Below are positions 28,884-37,445 of a DNA stretch of 64,000 nt, piece after piece; position 1 is the stretch's first letter, and each line of letters begins with the position of its first letter. The position numbers and the translations under genes were made by a program. The stretch spans positions 1 to 64,000 of the forward strand of contig NZ_CP156989.1 in NCBI RefSeq assembly GCF_039880525.1, read 5' to 3'. The notes below the pieces were generated by a model. It did no database searches. It saw nothing but the letters and a program-made list of their open reading frames with translations, and was not told the DNA's origin. The stretch is from Agrococcus sp. ProA11 (GTDB lineage Bacteria > Actinomycetota > Actinomycetes > Actinomycetales > Microbacteriaceae).

Positions 28884-29978
28884 TCATGCTGAAGATCGGC
28901 CGATGCGATCCGCAGCACCCCGCGGCGCGTTCCACGGCCCGGGCGGCAGCGGCACGGATGCGGGCGGCAGCGGCGCCAGGTCGGCTCCGCCGCGGTAGGC
29001 GAAGTGCACGAGCACCCCGGCAAGCAGCGGCTGTAGCGCGCCGACGGTCGGCATCGGGTGGACTCCTGCCGGATCGGCGAAGGCGATGATGGCGGCGTAG
29101 GCAGGCATGCTCAGCACCGAGACGAGGACGCCCCCCGTTGCCCACGAGAGGATGCCGCGTTCGGTGCGCGCCCATCGCGCCGCGCCGACGGCACCGAGCG
29201 CCAACGGCACGACCATGATGGCGGCGACCAGTGCGGCAGCGACAAGCGGCGACGCCGGTCCGCCGGAAGCGGTGAAGGCGCGCCATGCCTCGTCGAGCGT
29301 CGCGCCGGGGGAACGACGCAGGGGCAGCAGCACCAGCGCGTCGAGCAGGCTGACCGCGACCGCGATCGCGCCGAGCACGGCTCCTGTGGCGAGCATTCGA
29401 CGCCGTGCCGCGGGTCGCACCGACTCGACGACGGCGGGCTTTGGCGGCTTCGCGGCCTCGATGGTCAATGCGCTTGCCGCCATGCAGGCCGCGCCCGCCA
29501 TCGCCCACCCGAACCAGCCGCCTCCGTCGCGGAGTGCGAGCGCGGCAGCGGCCGCCAGGGCAATCAGCCCGAGCAGCCACAGCGGTGCGGCGAACCGCAC
29601 CGCACCGCCGATCGTGGTGGATGCGAGGCTCAGCTGCACCACTAGCACCGCCGAGTGCACGAATGCCGCGCCGGCCAGCAGCAGGGTGGCGATGCCGACC
29701 GGTGCGGCCCCGAAGGCGAGGAAGATCAGCATCATGGCGATCGTCGCGTGCAGGACCGCGGCATCGATGCGGAGGCGTGCCTGCAGGATGGCGTGCGCGG
29801 GGCTGGGCGCCTGCATGCGATCGGCGGTGATCGCGGTGCGCAGCGCACCCCAGGCGATCTCGCCGCGCCGCACGCCGACGACGTCGGCATGCGCGAGGTC
29901 GTGGAGCCATTCCTCCCGGTAGCGGTCCCGAACCGCCCAGGGCAGAGCCGCAGCGGCGAGCTCCACGACGCGCCTCAT
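28884..29978 (-). CDS. PadR-coupled polytopic membrane protein, unknown
   Basis: The 364-residue protein has a soluble N-terminus with WAVRDRYREEWLHDLAHA, resembling the permease-prefix helices found with PadR regulators, and about eight membrane spans. The segment LLDALVLLPLRRSPGATLDE is recognisably shared with the protein at 38619-39527 (VLDTLVLLPLAMAPGRSLTE), so the two are distant paralogues. It overlaps padR by 4 bases, and regulation by that PadR is likely. Activity is unknown. Confidence 0.75.
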   Translation of the reverse strand: MRRVVELAAAALPWAVRDRYREEWLHDLAHADVVGVRRGEIAWGALRTAITADRMQAPSPAHAILQARLRIDAAVLHATIAMMLIFLAFGAAPVGIATLLLAGAAFVHSAVLVVQLSLASTTIGGAVRFAAPLWLLGLIALAAAAALALRDGGGWFGWAMAGAACMAASALTIEAAKPPKPAVVESVRPAARRRMLATGAVLGAIAVAVSLLDALVLLPLRRSPGATLDEAWRAFTASGGPASPLVAAALVAAIMVVPLALGAVGAARWARTERGILSWATGGVLVSVLSMPAYAAIIAFADPAGVHPMPTVGALQPLLAGVLVHFAYRGGADLAPLPPASVPLPPGPWNAPRGAADRIGRSSA

Positions 29979-30328
29979 GCTGCTCCGCCCAGCGCCGGTC
30001 GAGGACGCCGCCCGACAGCACTCGAGGTCTGCGCCTGCGCGGAGGCGCGCGATGCTCGAGCCAGGCGCACCGCCTCCGCCGCCGGTTCGCGGGCTTCGGG
30101 CGTCAGGCGATAGAGCCGTCGTCGAGCGCCAGGACGATCGCCGTCGGACTCCCACTCGCTCGTCACCCACTCGTGCGATTCGAGCCGCTCGAGAATGGGG
30201 TAGACGGAGCCGGTCGGTCTGCTGATGGCGCCGGCGATCGCGAGTCCCCAGGTCGGCGCGTCCCGCTCCAGCAGGTGGGCGAGCACGTCGAGCGTCGCGG
30301 GGGTCATGCGAGCGAGCGGCCGAGGCAT
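29975..30328 (-). CDS. PadR family transcriptional regulator
   Basis: The 117-residue winged-helix protein has the PadR layout: TPATLDVLAHLLERDAPTWGLAI, then SVYPILERLESHEWV and RRRLYRLTPEAR forming the wing. PadR proteins repress efflux or stress genes until a ligand binds. A perfect 14-base palindrome sits 9-22 bases upstream of its start, so autoregulation of the padR-membrane protein unit is likely. The C-terminus is short and Ala-rich. Confidence 0.9.
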   Translation of the reverse strand: MPRPLARMTPATLDVLAHLLERDAPTWGLAIAGAISRPTGSVYPILERLESHEWVTSEWESDGDRPGARRRLYRLTPEAREPAAEAVRLARASRASAQAQTSSAVGRRPRPALGGAA

Positions 30329-30336
30329 GCCGACAA

Positions 30337-30350
30337 TCTACATATGTAGA
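30337..30350. promoter_or_regulatory. Palindromic PadR-type operator
   Basis: TCTACATATGTAGA is a perfect palindrome with the ACAT/ATGT half-sites typical of PadR operators. It is one of the few AT-rich words in the region, 9 bases before the padR start codon, and probably overlaps the promoter or the transcription start. Confidence 0.7.
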
Positions 30351-30370
30351 GTTGCGGCGACAAGGGCACA

Positions 30371-30408
30371 GCGAAGGGGCGCCCCCGTCGCCGGAGACGC
30401 CCCTTCGC
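30371..30408 (-). terminator. Terminator after MHS transporter gene
   Basis: An 11-base-pair perfect stem GCGAAGGGGCG/CGCCCCTTCGC with a 16-base loop lies directly beyond the minus-strand transporter stop at 30415 and separates that unit from padR. Confidence 0.75.
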
Positions 30409-30414
30409 CGTGGT

Positions 30415-31896
30415 TCAGCTGGTGCGGCCGCCGCCGCCCGCCGGGAGCTGACCGTCGACGAGCTCCTTGTTCGGGTCGTTGACCTTGCCGACCAGATCCT
30501 GGCCGACGGCGATGCGGTCGACGTCGTCATCGCCGGGCACGATGTCGCCGCGCAGGCTGCGACCCGCGGTCTCGTTGAAGGTCAGGATCGCGGCGAGGCC
30601 GATGATGCCCGCGATCGTCATGTAGATGCCGGGGATCAGCGTGGAGCCGGTGCTCTGGATGAGCGACTCGTTGATCAGGCCGGCGGGGCCGCCGAGCAGC
30701 GACGTCGCCACGTTGTAGCCGAGCGCGAAGCCCGCGTAGCGCACCGCCGTCGGGAACAGCGCCGGCAGCGTCGCCGAGATGTTGCAGAGCAGCATCACGA
30801 GGAAGAGGCCGAAGATCGCAAGGCCCAGCACCTGCAGCACGACATTGCCGGTCTCCAGCAGCAGCACCGCCGGGATCGAGAACAGCACGAAGCCGGCGGC
30901 TGCGGTGAGCAGCACCGGCCGCCTGCCGATCCGGTCGGTGAGCGCGCCGAGCGGCACGATCGCGACCATCATCACGAGCTGCACGCCGACGAGCATGAGG
31001 CCCGCCTGCGTCGCATCCATGTCGAGCGAGGTGTTGAGGTAGGTGGGCATGTAGGTCAGCACCAGGTAGAACGCGGTGTTGATGAGGATCGTGATGCCCA
31101 TGATCTTCATGAGCTGCTTCGGCTGCTTCGTGATGAGATCGCGCAGCACCTGCCAGGCGCTCGTGCGCGTGTCCTGCTCCTGCGCCTCGGTGAAGGTCTC
31201 CGAGTCGTGCAGGTTCTTGCGCATCAGCAGCGCGACGATGCCCAGCGGCAGGGTCAGCAGGAACGGCAGGCGCCACCAGCCGGCCTCCATGCCGTCGCTG
31301 CCGACGATGAACTCGAGGGTCGTCACGAGGATCGCCGCCATCGAGAAGCCCAGCAGCGTGCCGAACTCGAGGAACGAGCCCCAGAAACCGCGACGGTCGT
31401 CGGGCGCGTGCTCCGCCATGTAGACGGCGGCGCCGGCGTACTCACCGCCGGCAGAGAAGCCCTGGATGATGCGCAGCGTGAACAGCAGCACCGGGGCGAG
31501 CCACCCCACCATGTCGAAGGTGGGCAGGATGCCGATGCTCGCGGTCGAGACCGAGATCAGCAGGATGGTGAACACCAGCACCTTCTGGCGACCGATGCGG
31601 TCGCCGAGCGGGCCGAGCACGGCGCCACCGATGGGGCGGATGAGGAACGAGACGGCGAAGCCGAACAGCGCCCAGAGCACCGAGTTCTCGGAGCCGCCGA
31701 AGATCTGGTTGGCCAGGTGCACCGTGAGGTAGCCGTAGATGCCGTAGTCGAACCACTCGATGGCGTTGCCCGCCATCGCGCCCATGACCGACTTCTTGAC
31801 GGTCTGGCGCTGGAGTGGCGAGAGGTCGTTCTCGCGGGTGATGGTGGGAGGCTCGTGCGCGGGGTGCGCGCCTCCTGCTGCGTTCTGCTCGGTCAT
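30415..31896 (-). CDS. MHS-family MFS transporter (ProP-like osmolyte/carboxylate symporter)
   Basis: The 493-residue, 12-span transporter has the metabolite:H+ symporter signatures GNAIEWFDYGIYGYL near residue 43, GPLGDRIGRQKVL after span 2, and RIIQGFSAGGEYAGA in span 4. Family members move proline, betaine, ectoine, citrate or similar solutes. The ribosome site GAAGGGA precedes the ATG. It is the last gene of a minus-strand run that starts with the methyltransferase and the DoeA-like gene, so its cargo is probably what those enzymes degrade. Confidence 0.9.
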   Translation of the reverse strand: MTEQNAAGGAHPAHEPPTITRENDLSPLQRQTVKKSVMGAMAGNAIEWFDYGIYGYLTVHLANQIFGGSENSVLWALFGFAVSFLIRPIGGAVLGPLGDRIGRQKVLVFTILLISVSTASIGILPTFDMVGWLAPVLLFTLRIIQGFSAGGEYAGAAVYMAEHAPDDRRGFWGSFLEFGTLLGFSMAAILVTTLEFIVGSDGMEAGWWRLPFLLTLPLGIVALLMRKNLHDSETFTEAQEQDTRTSAWQVLRDLITKQPKQLMKIMGITILINTAFYLVLTYMPTYLNTSLDMDATQAGLMLVGVQLVMMVAIVPLGALTDRIGRRPVLLTAAAGFVLFSIPAVLLLETGNVVLQVLGLAIFGLFLVMLLCNISATLPALFPTAVRYAGFALGYNVATSLLGGPAGLINESLIQSTGSTLIPGIYMTIAGIIGLAAILTFNETAGRSLRGDIVPGDDDVDRIAVGQDLVGKVNDPNKELVDGQLPAGGGGRTS

Positions 31897-31948
31897 GGCC
31901 GTGTCCCTTCTGGTGCTGCCGTGGGGGTCGTGCTGTGTCGTGCTTCGG

Positions 31949-33175
31949 TCAGGTGGTGGATGCGAGCTGGTGCAAGTGCATGAGCATGCGAGTGTACGCG
32001 CGCGCCGCGGTCGCCAGGTGGGCGATGCGCACGCGCTCGTTCGGCTGGTGCGCCTGGCCGGTGATGTCGCCCGGCCCGAGGATGATCGTCGCGCAGCCGT
32101 GATGGCGAGCGATGAAGCCGCCCTCGCAGGCCGCAGTCCAGGCCTCGACCGGAGCGGTCTCGCCCTCGGCCTGCAGGGCGGCCACTGCGCTCGCCACCAG
32201 GGGGTCGTCCGGGTCGGTCTCGAACCCCGGCATCTCCATCAGCAGACTCGCTTCGGCAGTGCATCTCGCGTCGACGATGCCCTCCTGCCGCACGGCTTCG
32301 GCGATCCCGGCGGAGAGCTGCTCGAGCGCCTGCGCGCCTGTCTCGCCGGGCATCAGGCGGCGGTCGACCAGCAGCATGCAGCGATCGGGCACGATCGAGG
32401 TGCCGTGCCCGCCTTCGATGCGGCCGACGTTCCAGGTCGCCGAGCCGAGCAGCCCCGACGCACCGGCACGCAGCCGTGCGTGGTCGTCGGCGATCCAGGT
32501 GGCGATGCGCGCGGCGGTGGTGATGGCACTCGCGCCGTCCTCCGGGCGGCCAGCGTGCGCGGCACGGCCCGCCACCTCGATCTCGAGGTTGGCGGCGCCG
32601 CGGCAGGCGATCACCACGGCCATGTCGGTCGGCTCCGCGACGATGCACGCGAGGTAGTGCCCCGGCGGTTCGGCGACGTGCGCCTGGATGCCGGTCGCCA
32701 GATCCTCCTCGTCGACCGTCACGAGCATCTCGAGCGGCAGTTCGGGGCGCACGTGGTTGACGGCGGCCATCGCCTGGAGCGCCGCGGCGATGCCGCCCTT
32801 CATGTCGGTGGCGCCGCGACCGGTCAGCCAGCCGTCATCGACGCGGGGGCTGAAGGGCGCCGCCACCCATCCCTCACCTGCGGGCACCACGTCGCTGTGG
32901 CCGAGCAGCAGCACCGCTGGTCGCTCCGGCGTCGGGTCGGGGCCGAACCGGATCGACAGGTTGGGTCGCTCCGGCGCCACCAGGGTGCGCGCGGTGCGGC
33001 CGCCGAGGCGCGACGCGATCGTCTCCAGCACGCGCACGGTGAGCATCTCGGTGCCACCGGGGTTCTCGCTCGCCGCGAGGATCAGCGAGGAGGCGTCCGC
33101 GACGATCGTGGCGTCTTCGATCAGCGCGAGCGCGCGCGCGAGGTCGGGCTCGTCGTGGGTCGGTTCAGCCGTCAT
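31949..33175 (-). CDS. M20/ArgE-type metallo-deacylase
   Basis: The 408-residue protein has M20 catalytic motifs: the metal-binding GHSDVVP with the downstream DMKGG, EEDLATG (catalytic Glu plus metal ligand), an EPTD-like region, and a dimerisation domain with AAHAGRP. ArgE/DapE relatives remove acyl groups from N-acyl amino acids. The ATG at 33175 overlaps the DoeA-like stop by 4 bases (ATGA) and is preceded by GGAGAG. Pairing with a DoeA-like hydrolase suggests it could deacetylate N-acetyl-2,4-diaminobutyrate, replacing the unrelated DoeB; that is inference. Confidence 0.85.
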   Translation of the reverse strand: MTAEPTHDEPDLARALALIEDATIVADASSLILAASENPGGTEMLTVRVLETIASRLGGRTARTLVAPERPNLSIRFGPDPTPERPAVLLLGHSDVVPAGEGWVAAPFSPRVDDGWLTGRGATDMKGGIAAALQAMAAVNHVRPELPLEMLVTVDEEDLATGIQAHVAEPPGHYLACIVAEPTDMAVVIACRGAANLEIEVAGRAAHAGRPEDGASAITTAARIATWIADDHARLRAGASGLLGSATWNVGRIEGGHGTSIVPDRCMLLVDRRLMPGETGAQALEQLSAGIAEAVRQEGIVDARCTAEASLLMEMPGFETDPDDPLVASAVAALQAEGETAPVEAWTAACEGGFIARHHGCATIILGPGDITGQAHQPNERVRIAHLATAARAYTRMLMHLHQLASTT

Positions 33176-34350
33176 CCGCTCTCCTTCACCAGCAGCGCTC
33201 GCGGCGCCGACGTGAGCACTTCCGCACCGGCGTCGGTGACCGCGATCGATTCGCTGAGCTCGCAGCCGTACCCCGACATCCACATGCCGGCAATCACATG
33301 CAAGCACATGCCGGCCTCGATGACCGTCTGCTCGTCGCCGCGGATCGAGACGGTGCGCTCGCCCCAGTCGGGCGGGTAGCCGATGCCGATCGAGTATCCG
33401 AGCCGGGAGGGCTTCTCCAGCCCCTCGGCGGCGATGTGCGACTGCCAGATGCTGTGCACCTCGGCGACGGTGCGGCCGGGGCGGATGCCGTCGAGCACCA
33501 GCTGCAGGCCCTCGGCGGTGACGTCGGCGAGGTGCGCGAGGCGATCGCTCGGTGGACCGAGCACGAGGGTGCGGGCGAGGGGCGCGTGGTAGCGGCGATG
33601 CGCGCCGGCGAGCTCGATGGAGATGGCGTCGGAGGCGCCCAGCCGCCGCGCGCTGAAGGTCATGTGCGGAGTGTCAGCCGACTCGCCCGTCGGAAGCATC
33701 GGCACGATCGCCGGGTAGTCGCCCTCGATGCCGTCGACGCCGGTGGTCTGGGCGAACTGGATGGCGGCTGCGATGTCGTTCAGGCGCGCCCCAGCGGCGA
33801 CCGCGTCGATGCCCGCCTGCATCGCGGCGGATGCGACGCGGCCGGCCTTCCGCATGAGCTCGAGCTCGAAGGGGCTCTTGACGAGTCGCACCCAGTTGAC
33901 CAGGTCGTGCGCGTCGACGAGCTGCCACTGCGGAAGGCCGCGCTGCAGCGCCAGGAACGACCGCACCGAGAAGAAGTGCGCCTCGCCCTCGTAGCCGATC
34001 CGCCCGCGCCCGCCGAAGCCGCGAGCGCGCAGCTGCTCCGCGGCCCAGTCGAACGGGTGCACGTTGCGCTGGTGCACGAGCGATTCCGGGTAGCCGAGGA
34101 TGTGCTCGCGGGGTGTGGAGACCGCGCTGCGGTGGGCGCCGCCGGCATCCATCTCGCGCATGATGAGCAGCGGATCGCCCGACAGCGGCACGAACAGCAG
34201 CTGCGGCATGTAGAACGACCAGGCGTCGTAGCCGGTCAGGTAGTGCAGGTTGGCCGGATCGACGATCACGAGCCCGTCCAGGCCGCTGCGGGCCATGCGA
34301 GCGCGGGTGCGCTCGAGCCGATCCGCATACTCCGCCGGACTGCACTCCAC
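33172..34350 (-). CDS. doeA: DoeA-like ectoine hydrolase (M24/creatinase fold)
   Basis: The 392-residue pita-bread-fold protein has features I associate with ectoine hydrolase rather than aminopeptidase P: LHYLTGYDAWSFYMPQ, GDYPAIVPMLP, RRYHAPLART and GYPPDWGERT. The five metal ligands of true M24 peptidases are largely replaced (the APP HisGly motif region reads IGIGYPPDW), as in creatinase and DoeA. DoeA opens the ectoine ring to N-acetyl-diaminobutyrate. The start is GTG 34350, because GAGGAGG lies 5 bases upstream; a longer frame from 34377 lacks a site. It overlaps the M20 gene. Confidence 0.75.
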   Translation of the reverse strand: MECSPAEYADRLERTRARMARSGLDGLVIVDPANLHYLTGYDAWSFYMPQLLFVPLSGDPLLIMREMDAGGAHRSAVSTPREHILGYPESLVHQRNVHPFDWAAEQLRARGFGGRGRIGYEGEAHFFSVRSFLALQRGLPQWQLVDAHDLVNWVRLVKSPFELELMRKAGRVASAAMQAGIDAVAAGARLNDIAAAIQFAQTTGVDGIEGDYPAIVPMLPTGESADTPHMTFSARRLGASDAISIELAGAHRRYHAPLARTLVLGPPSDRLAHLADVTAEGLQLVLDGIRPGRTVAEVHSIWQSHIAAEGLEKPSRLGYSIGIGYPPDWGERTVSIRGDEQTVIEAGMCLHVIAGMWMSGYGCELSESIAVTDAGAEVLTSAPRALLVKESG

Positions 34351-34416
34351 GGGGCCTCCTCGATTGCGTGTGGTCACCCTACGACAGGGCTGGGCTCGTC
34401 AGCGCGCGCCGGGCGG

Positions 34417-35028
34417 TCACTCCCGCAAGGGCACGAAGGCGTAGGTGCCGCTGTCGGTGCGCGTCCGCGCGCGGCCTCCACGCACATCGACCACCTGCAT
34501 GGCGCCCGCGACCGGCGCGACCATCCGGCCGCCGTCCGCGAGCTGCGCCACGAGCGCCTCCGGCGTGCGACCCAGGTCGGCGGAGACCAGGATGCGATCC
34601 CACGGGCCCTCGGCGGGCAGGCCGAGCACACCCTCGATCGCCTGCCGGATGCGCGGTGCGGTCGACGCCGATGCGATGCGGCCCGTCGCTGCGGCATGCG
34701 CGGCCAGGTTGGCGTTCCCCTGCTCCACGAGCTCTGGCACGAGCTCGACGCCGACGACCTCGGCTCCGAACTCGGCCAGGATGGCGGTCGTCCAGCCCGA
34801 GCCTGCACCGACGTCGAGCACCCGGTGACCGGCGCGCGCATCCAGCAGCTCGAGCATGCGCGCGACGGTCGACGGCTGTGAGTTCGTGGCATCCCAGCCG
34901 ATCCGGACGGGGCTGTCGATACCAGCGAGGTGGCGGGCGGCCTCGGGAAGGAAGGTCGAGCGGTCGGCGGCTCGCATCGCCGCGCGCACCCGATCCGCCG
35001 CGTCCCGGCTGACAGGCAACCTGCTCAT
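34417..35028 (-). CDS. pcm: Protein-L-isoaspartate O-methyltransferase family protein
   Basis: The 203-residue SAM-dependent methyltransferase has motif I LDVGAGSGWTTAIL near residue 72, the acidic VVGVELVPEL that binds SAM ribose, and a PCMT-like N-terminus with SQPSTVARMLELL. Canonical enzymes repair isoaspartyl residues. The start of the DoeA-like gene lies 66 bases downstream, so a shared transcript is possible. A complex inverted repeat lies 69-145 bases upstream of its start. Confidence 0.82.
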   Translation of the reverse strand: MSRLPVSRDAADRVRAAMRAADRSTFLPEAARHLAGIDSPVRIGWDATNSQPSTVARMLELLDARAGHRVLDVGAGSGWTTAILAEFGAEVVGVELVPELVEQGNANLAAHAAATGRIASASTAPRIRQAIEGVLGLPAEGPWDRILVSADLGRTPEALVAQLADGGRMVAPVAGAMQVVDVRGGRARTRTDSGTYAFVPLRE

Positions 35029-35096
35029 GCCTGGACGCTACGCCAAGACTCGGCGCCCGTCACGGCTCGGATCCGCGGCCGACGGGGGCAGAGAAG

Positions 35097-35173
35097 AAGC
35101 GATGCGGACTGGCTCATTGGCGCTTGCGCAAATGCAAGAACTGGTGAAGGCGCCTGGTCGGTCCGCATCGCTT
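35097..35173 (-). other. Long structured inverted repeat between DUF3159 and pcm genes
   Basis: Perfect 13-base arms (AAGCGATGCGGAC at 35097-35109 and its complement at 35161-35173) enclose 51 bases with further pairing: CTTGC/GCAAG (35123-35127/35134-35138) and GGCGC/GCGCC (35119-35123/35150-35154) as alternatives. On the minus strand the structure is followed by a pyrimidine-rich TTCTTCTCTG run, so it may end the zwf-DUF3159 transcript. It could also be an operator (TTGCGCAAATGCAA) or a small RNA. The rest of 35029-35243 shows nothing recognisable. Confidence 0.6.
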
Positions 35174-35243
35174 GCTTGACCGTGACTGTACGCCGGAGAC
35201 GACACATCCGCAATGGTCAGCGGGCGCGATGTGCAGAGCGGCG

Positions 35244-35993
35244 TCAGCGGCCCGCGAGCTGCGGCTTGCGGATGCCCGGGTGGGATCGCGGGATGGCCGC
35301 GAAGAGCACCCAGCCGGAGGCGGCGAGGCAGGCGATGATCAGCGGGTAGGTCAGCGCGGCGCGCATGATCGCGAGCCAGGTCGTCTCGTCGAGCCACCAC
35401 AGCACCGAGAACACCGCGACCCGGATCACGTATTGCAGCACCCAGATCCATGACGCGCGCCGGTACGCCCGCAGCAGCACCGGATCCTTGCGCCATCGGG
35501 CCCCCGTGCCGATCAGGCCACCGACGATGACGCCCAGGAACGGCCAGCCGATCACGATCGAGACCACCCACGCGAGTGCGCTCGCGGCGTTCGAGAGCAA
35601 CTGGATGAGGAAGAAGTTGCGGGCTTCGCCGGTGTAGTACGCGATCATCGCGGCGATCACGGTCGCCAGCATCCCGATGAAGACGGCTCTCGGCTTGCGG
35701 CGCTCGATGATCGAGGAAATGAGCACCGCGGCGCTCGCGATGACCGAGGCGATGACTGCGGTGAGCAGTTCGCCGCCCGAAGCGAGCCACGCCAGCAGGA
35801 ACGCGAGCGGTGGCACGCTGCCCTCGACCGCAGCTCTACCGCCGCCGAGCAGGCGCGCGAGCGACTCCTCGCGAGTGGGGTCGCCGTCGGCGTCATAGCG
35901 CCCGCCGTCGAACGCGGCCGGCGCGAGCTCGGCGGCGTGCTGATCGCGAAGCGCGTCCTCGCTCGCGGGATCGAGTCCGGAGGGCTGGGCCAC
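35244..35993 (-). CDS. DUF3159 family membrane protein
   Basis: The 249-residue protein has an acidic N-terminal region (about 1-45) and five to six membrane spans; the arrangement of LLTAVIASVIASAAVLI and later WVLQYVIRVAVFSVLWW fits actinobacterial DUF3159. GTG 35993, 13 bases after the zwf stop, is preferred; ATG 36056 would overlap zwf. Its function is unknown. Confidence 0.8.
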   Translation of the reverse strand: MAQPSGLDPASEDALRDQHAAELAPAAFDGGRYDADGDPTREESLARLLGGGRAAVEGSVPPLAFLLAWLASGGELLTAVIASVIASAAVLISSIIERRKPRAVFIGMLATVIAAMIAYYTGEARNFFLIQLLSNAASALAWVVSIVIGWPFLGVIVGGLIGTGARWRKDPVLLRAYRRASWIWVLQYVIRVAVFSVLWWLDETTWLAIMRAALTYPLIIACLAASGWVLFAAIPRSHPGIRKPQLAGR

Positions 35994-36006
35994 AGAAGTA
36001 TTCCCG

Positions 36007-37380
36007 TCAGTTGCTCTGCCAGTCGCGCGGACCGCGCGAGCCGGCTTGATACTCATGCATCGGCACGTCGTCGCGCTGCCAGGCCGCGAGCACCGGCTCG
36101 ACGATGCGCCAGCACTCCTCGGCGGCATCCCCGCGCACCGCCAGCCGCGGGTCGCTGTCCAGGATCGAGGCGAGCACCTCGCCGTAGGGGAGCAGCTGGC
36201 CACCGCCGAGCTCGCCCCGCAGCACGGTCTGCTCGAGCGTGAAGGGGTCGCCCTTGCCATTCGTGGTGATGTGCAGCTCGAAGCCGTCGGGCTTGAAGTC
36301 GATCACCAGCTTGTCAGGGGTGTCGCGGCCGGCGAAGCCCTCGGGCACGAGCGCCGGCGCCTTCCAGTGGATGATCGCGCGCTTGCGGATGCCGGCGAGC
36401 GACTTCCCGGAGCGCAGGATGAAGGGCACGCCCGCCCAGCGCGCGGTGGCGATGTCGACCTGCACCTCGGCGAGGGTCTCGGTGCGCAGCTCAGGCTCCA
36501 CCCCATCCTCGGAGGTGTAGTCGGGCACGGCGCGGCCTTCCACGCTGCCGGCGGTGTAGCGCGCGCGGCGTGAGTCCTTGACGGGATCGACGATGCTTGC
36601 CGCGCGCAGCACCTGGCTGATCGCATCGCGCAGATCGCGCGCCGAGACGCTCGCGATCGGCTCGATGGCGATGAGCGCCATGATCTGCAGCAGGTGCGAC
36701 TGGATCATGTCGCGCAGGGCGCCGTTGCGGTCGTAGTAGCCCGCGCGGCCCTCGAGCGTGACGGTCTCGTCATAGAGGATCTCGATCTTGGCGATGCTGT
36801 CCCGATCCCAGACCGGCTCCAGCAGTCGGTTGGTGAAGCGCAGGCCGAGCAGGTTGAGCACCGTGTGCAGTCCGAGGAAGTGGTCGATGCGGAAGACGCG
36901 CTCCTCCGGCACGATCCGCGTCACGAGCTCGTTCAGCCGCACCGCGGCCTCATGGCTGTCGCCGAAGGGCTTCTCGATCGCGAGAATCGTGCCCTCTGGC
37001 ACGCCCACTTGCTCGAGCGTGCCGCAGACCAGCTCGGTCACGTGCGGCGGCAGCGCGAAGTAGATCACGAGCCGGTCGCACTCGATCGATTCGACGAGCG
37101 CCGTGAGTGCTGCCGGGTCGGTCGCGTCCGCGGAGACGTAACGCGTCGATGCGAGCACCGCTTTCGCTGCAGAGCCCAGCACGCCGTCGAGCTGCAGCGC
37201 CGTGCGCACGCGATCGTGCCAATCGTCGTCGCTCAGCACGCGCAGGTCGGCGCCGACGACCGTGACGCGCCGGTCGGGCTCCGCGCGCAGCAGGGTGGCG
37301 ATGCCCGGCAGCAGCAGTCGGCTGGTGAGGTCGCCGGATGCGCCGAGGATGAGCAGGGTGGTCGTGGGCGTCGAGGCCAT
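36007..37380 (-). CDS. zwf: Glucose-6-phosphate dehydrogenase family protein with altered active-site motif
   Basis: The 457-residue protein has the NADP-binding GASGDLTSR (13-21), EKPFG (136-140) and the RIDHFLG signature (164-170) with catalytic-region Asp166-His167. The family consensus is DHYLGKE, but here the residue after Gly170 is Leu171 instead of Lys, a residue that contacts the substrate phosphate in characterised enzymes. G6PDH makes 6-phosphogluconolactone for the pentose-phosphate pathway. No opcA or pgl gene is adjacent. It may be a paralogue with changed affinity or substrate. Confidence 0.85.
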   Translation of the reverse strand: MASTPTTTLLILGASGDLTSRLLLPGIATLLRAEPDRRVTVVGADLRVLSDDDWHDRVRTALQLDGVLGSAAKAVLASTRYVSADATDPAALTALVESIECDRLVIYFALPPHVTELVCGTLEQVGVPEGTILAIEKPFGDSHEAAVRLNELVTRIVPEERVFRIDHFLGLHTVLNLLGLRFTNRLLEPVWDRDSIAKIEILYDETVTLEGRAGYYDRNGALRDMIQSHLLQIMALIAIEPIASVSARDLRDAISQVLRAASIVDPVKDSRRARYTAGSVEGRAVPDYTSEDGVEPELRTETLAEVQVDIATARWAGVPFILRSGKSLAGIRKRAIIHWKAPALVPEGFAGRDTPDKLVIDFKPDGFELHITTNGKGDPFTLEQTVLRGELGGGQLLPYGEVLASILDSDPRLAVRGDAAEECWRIVEPVLAAWQRDDVPMHEYQAGSRGPRDWQSN

Positions 37381-37445
37381 GGCTCGATCCTTGCACTCGA
37401 AGCCTTGCGCGGTCGCGTGCCGGTGTCGGTCGCAGCCGACCGCGG

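Noticed and set aside
33172..34350. Xaa-Pro aminopeptidase annotation
   Set aside because: Metal ligands of the M24 peptidases are missing and DoeA-like motifs are present.
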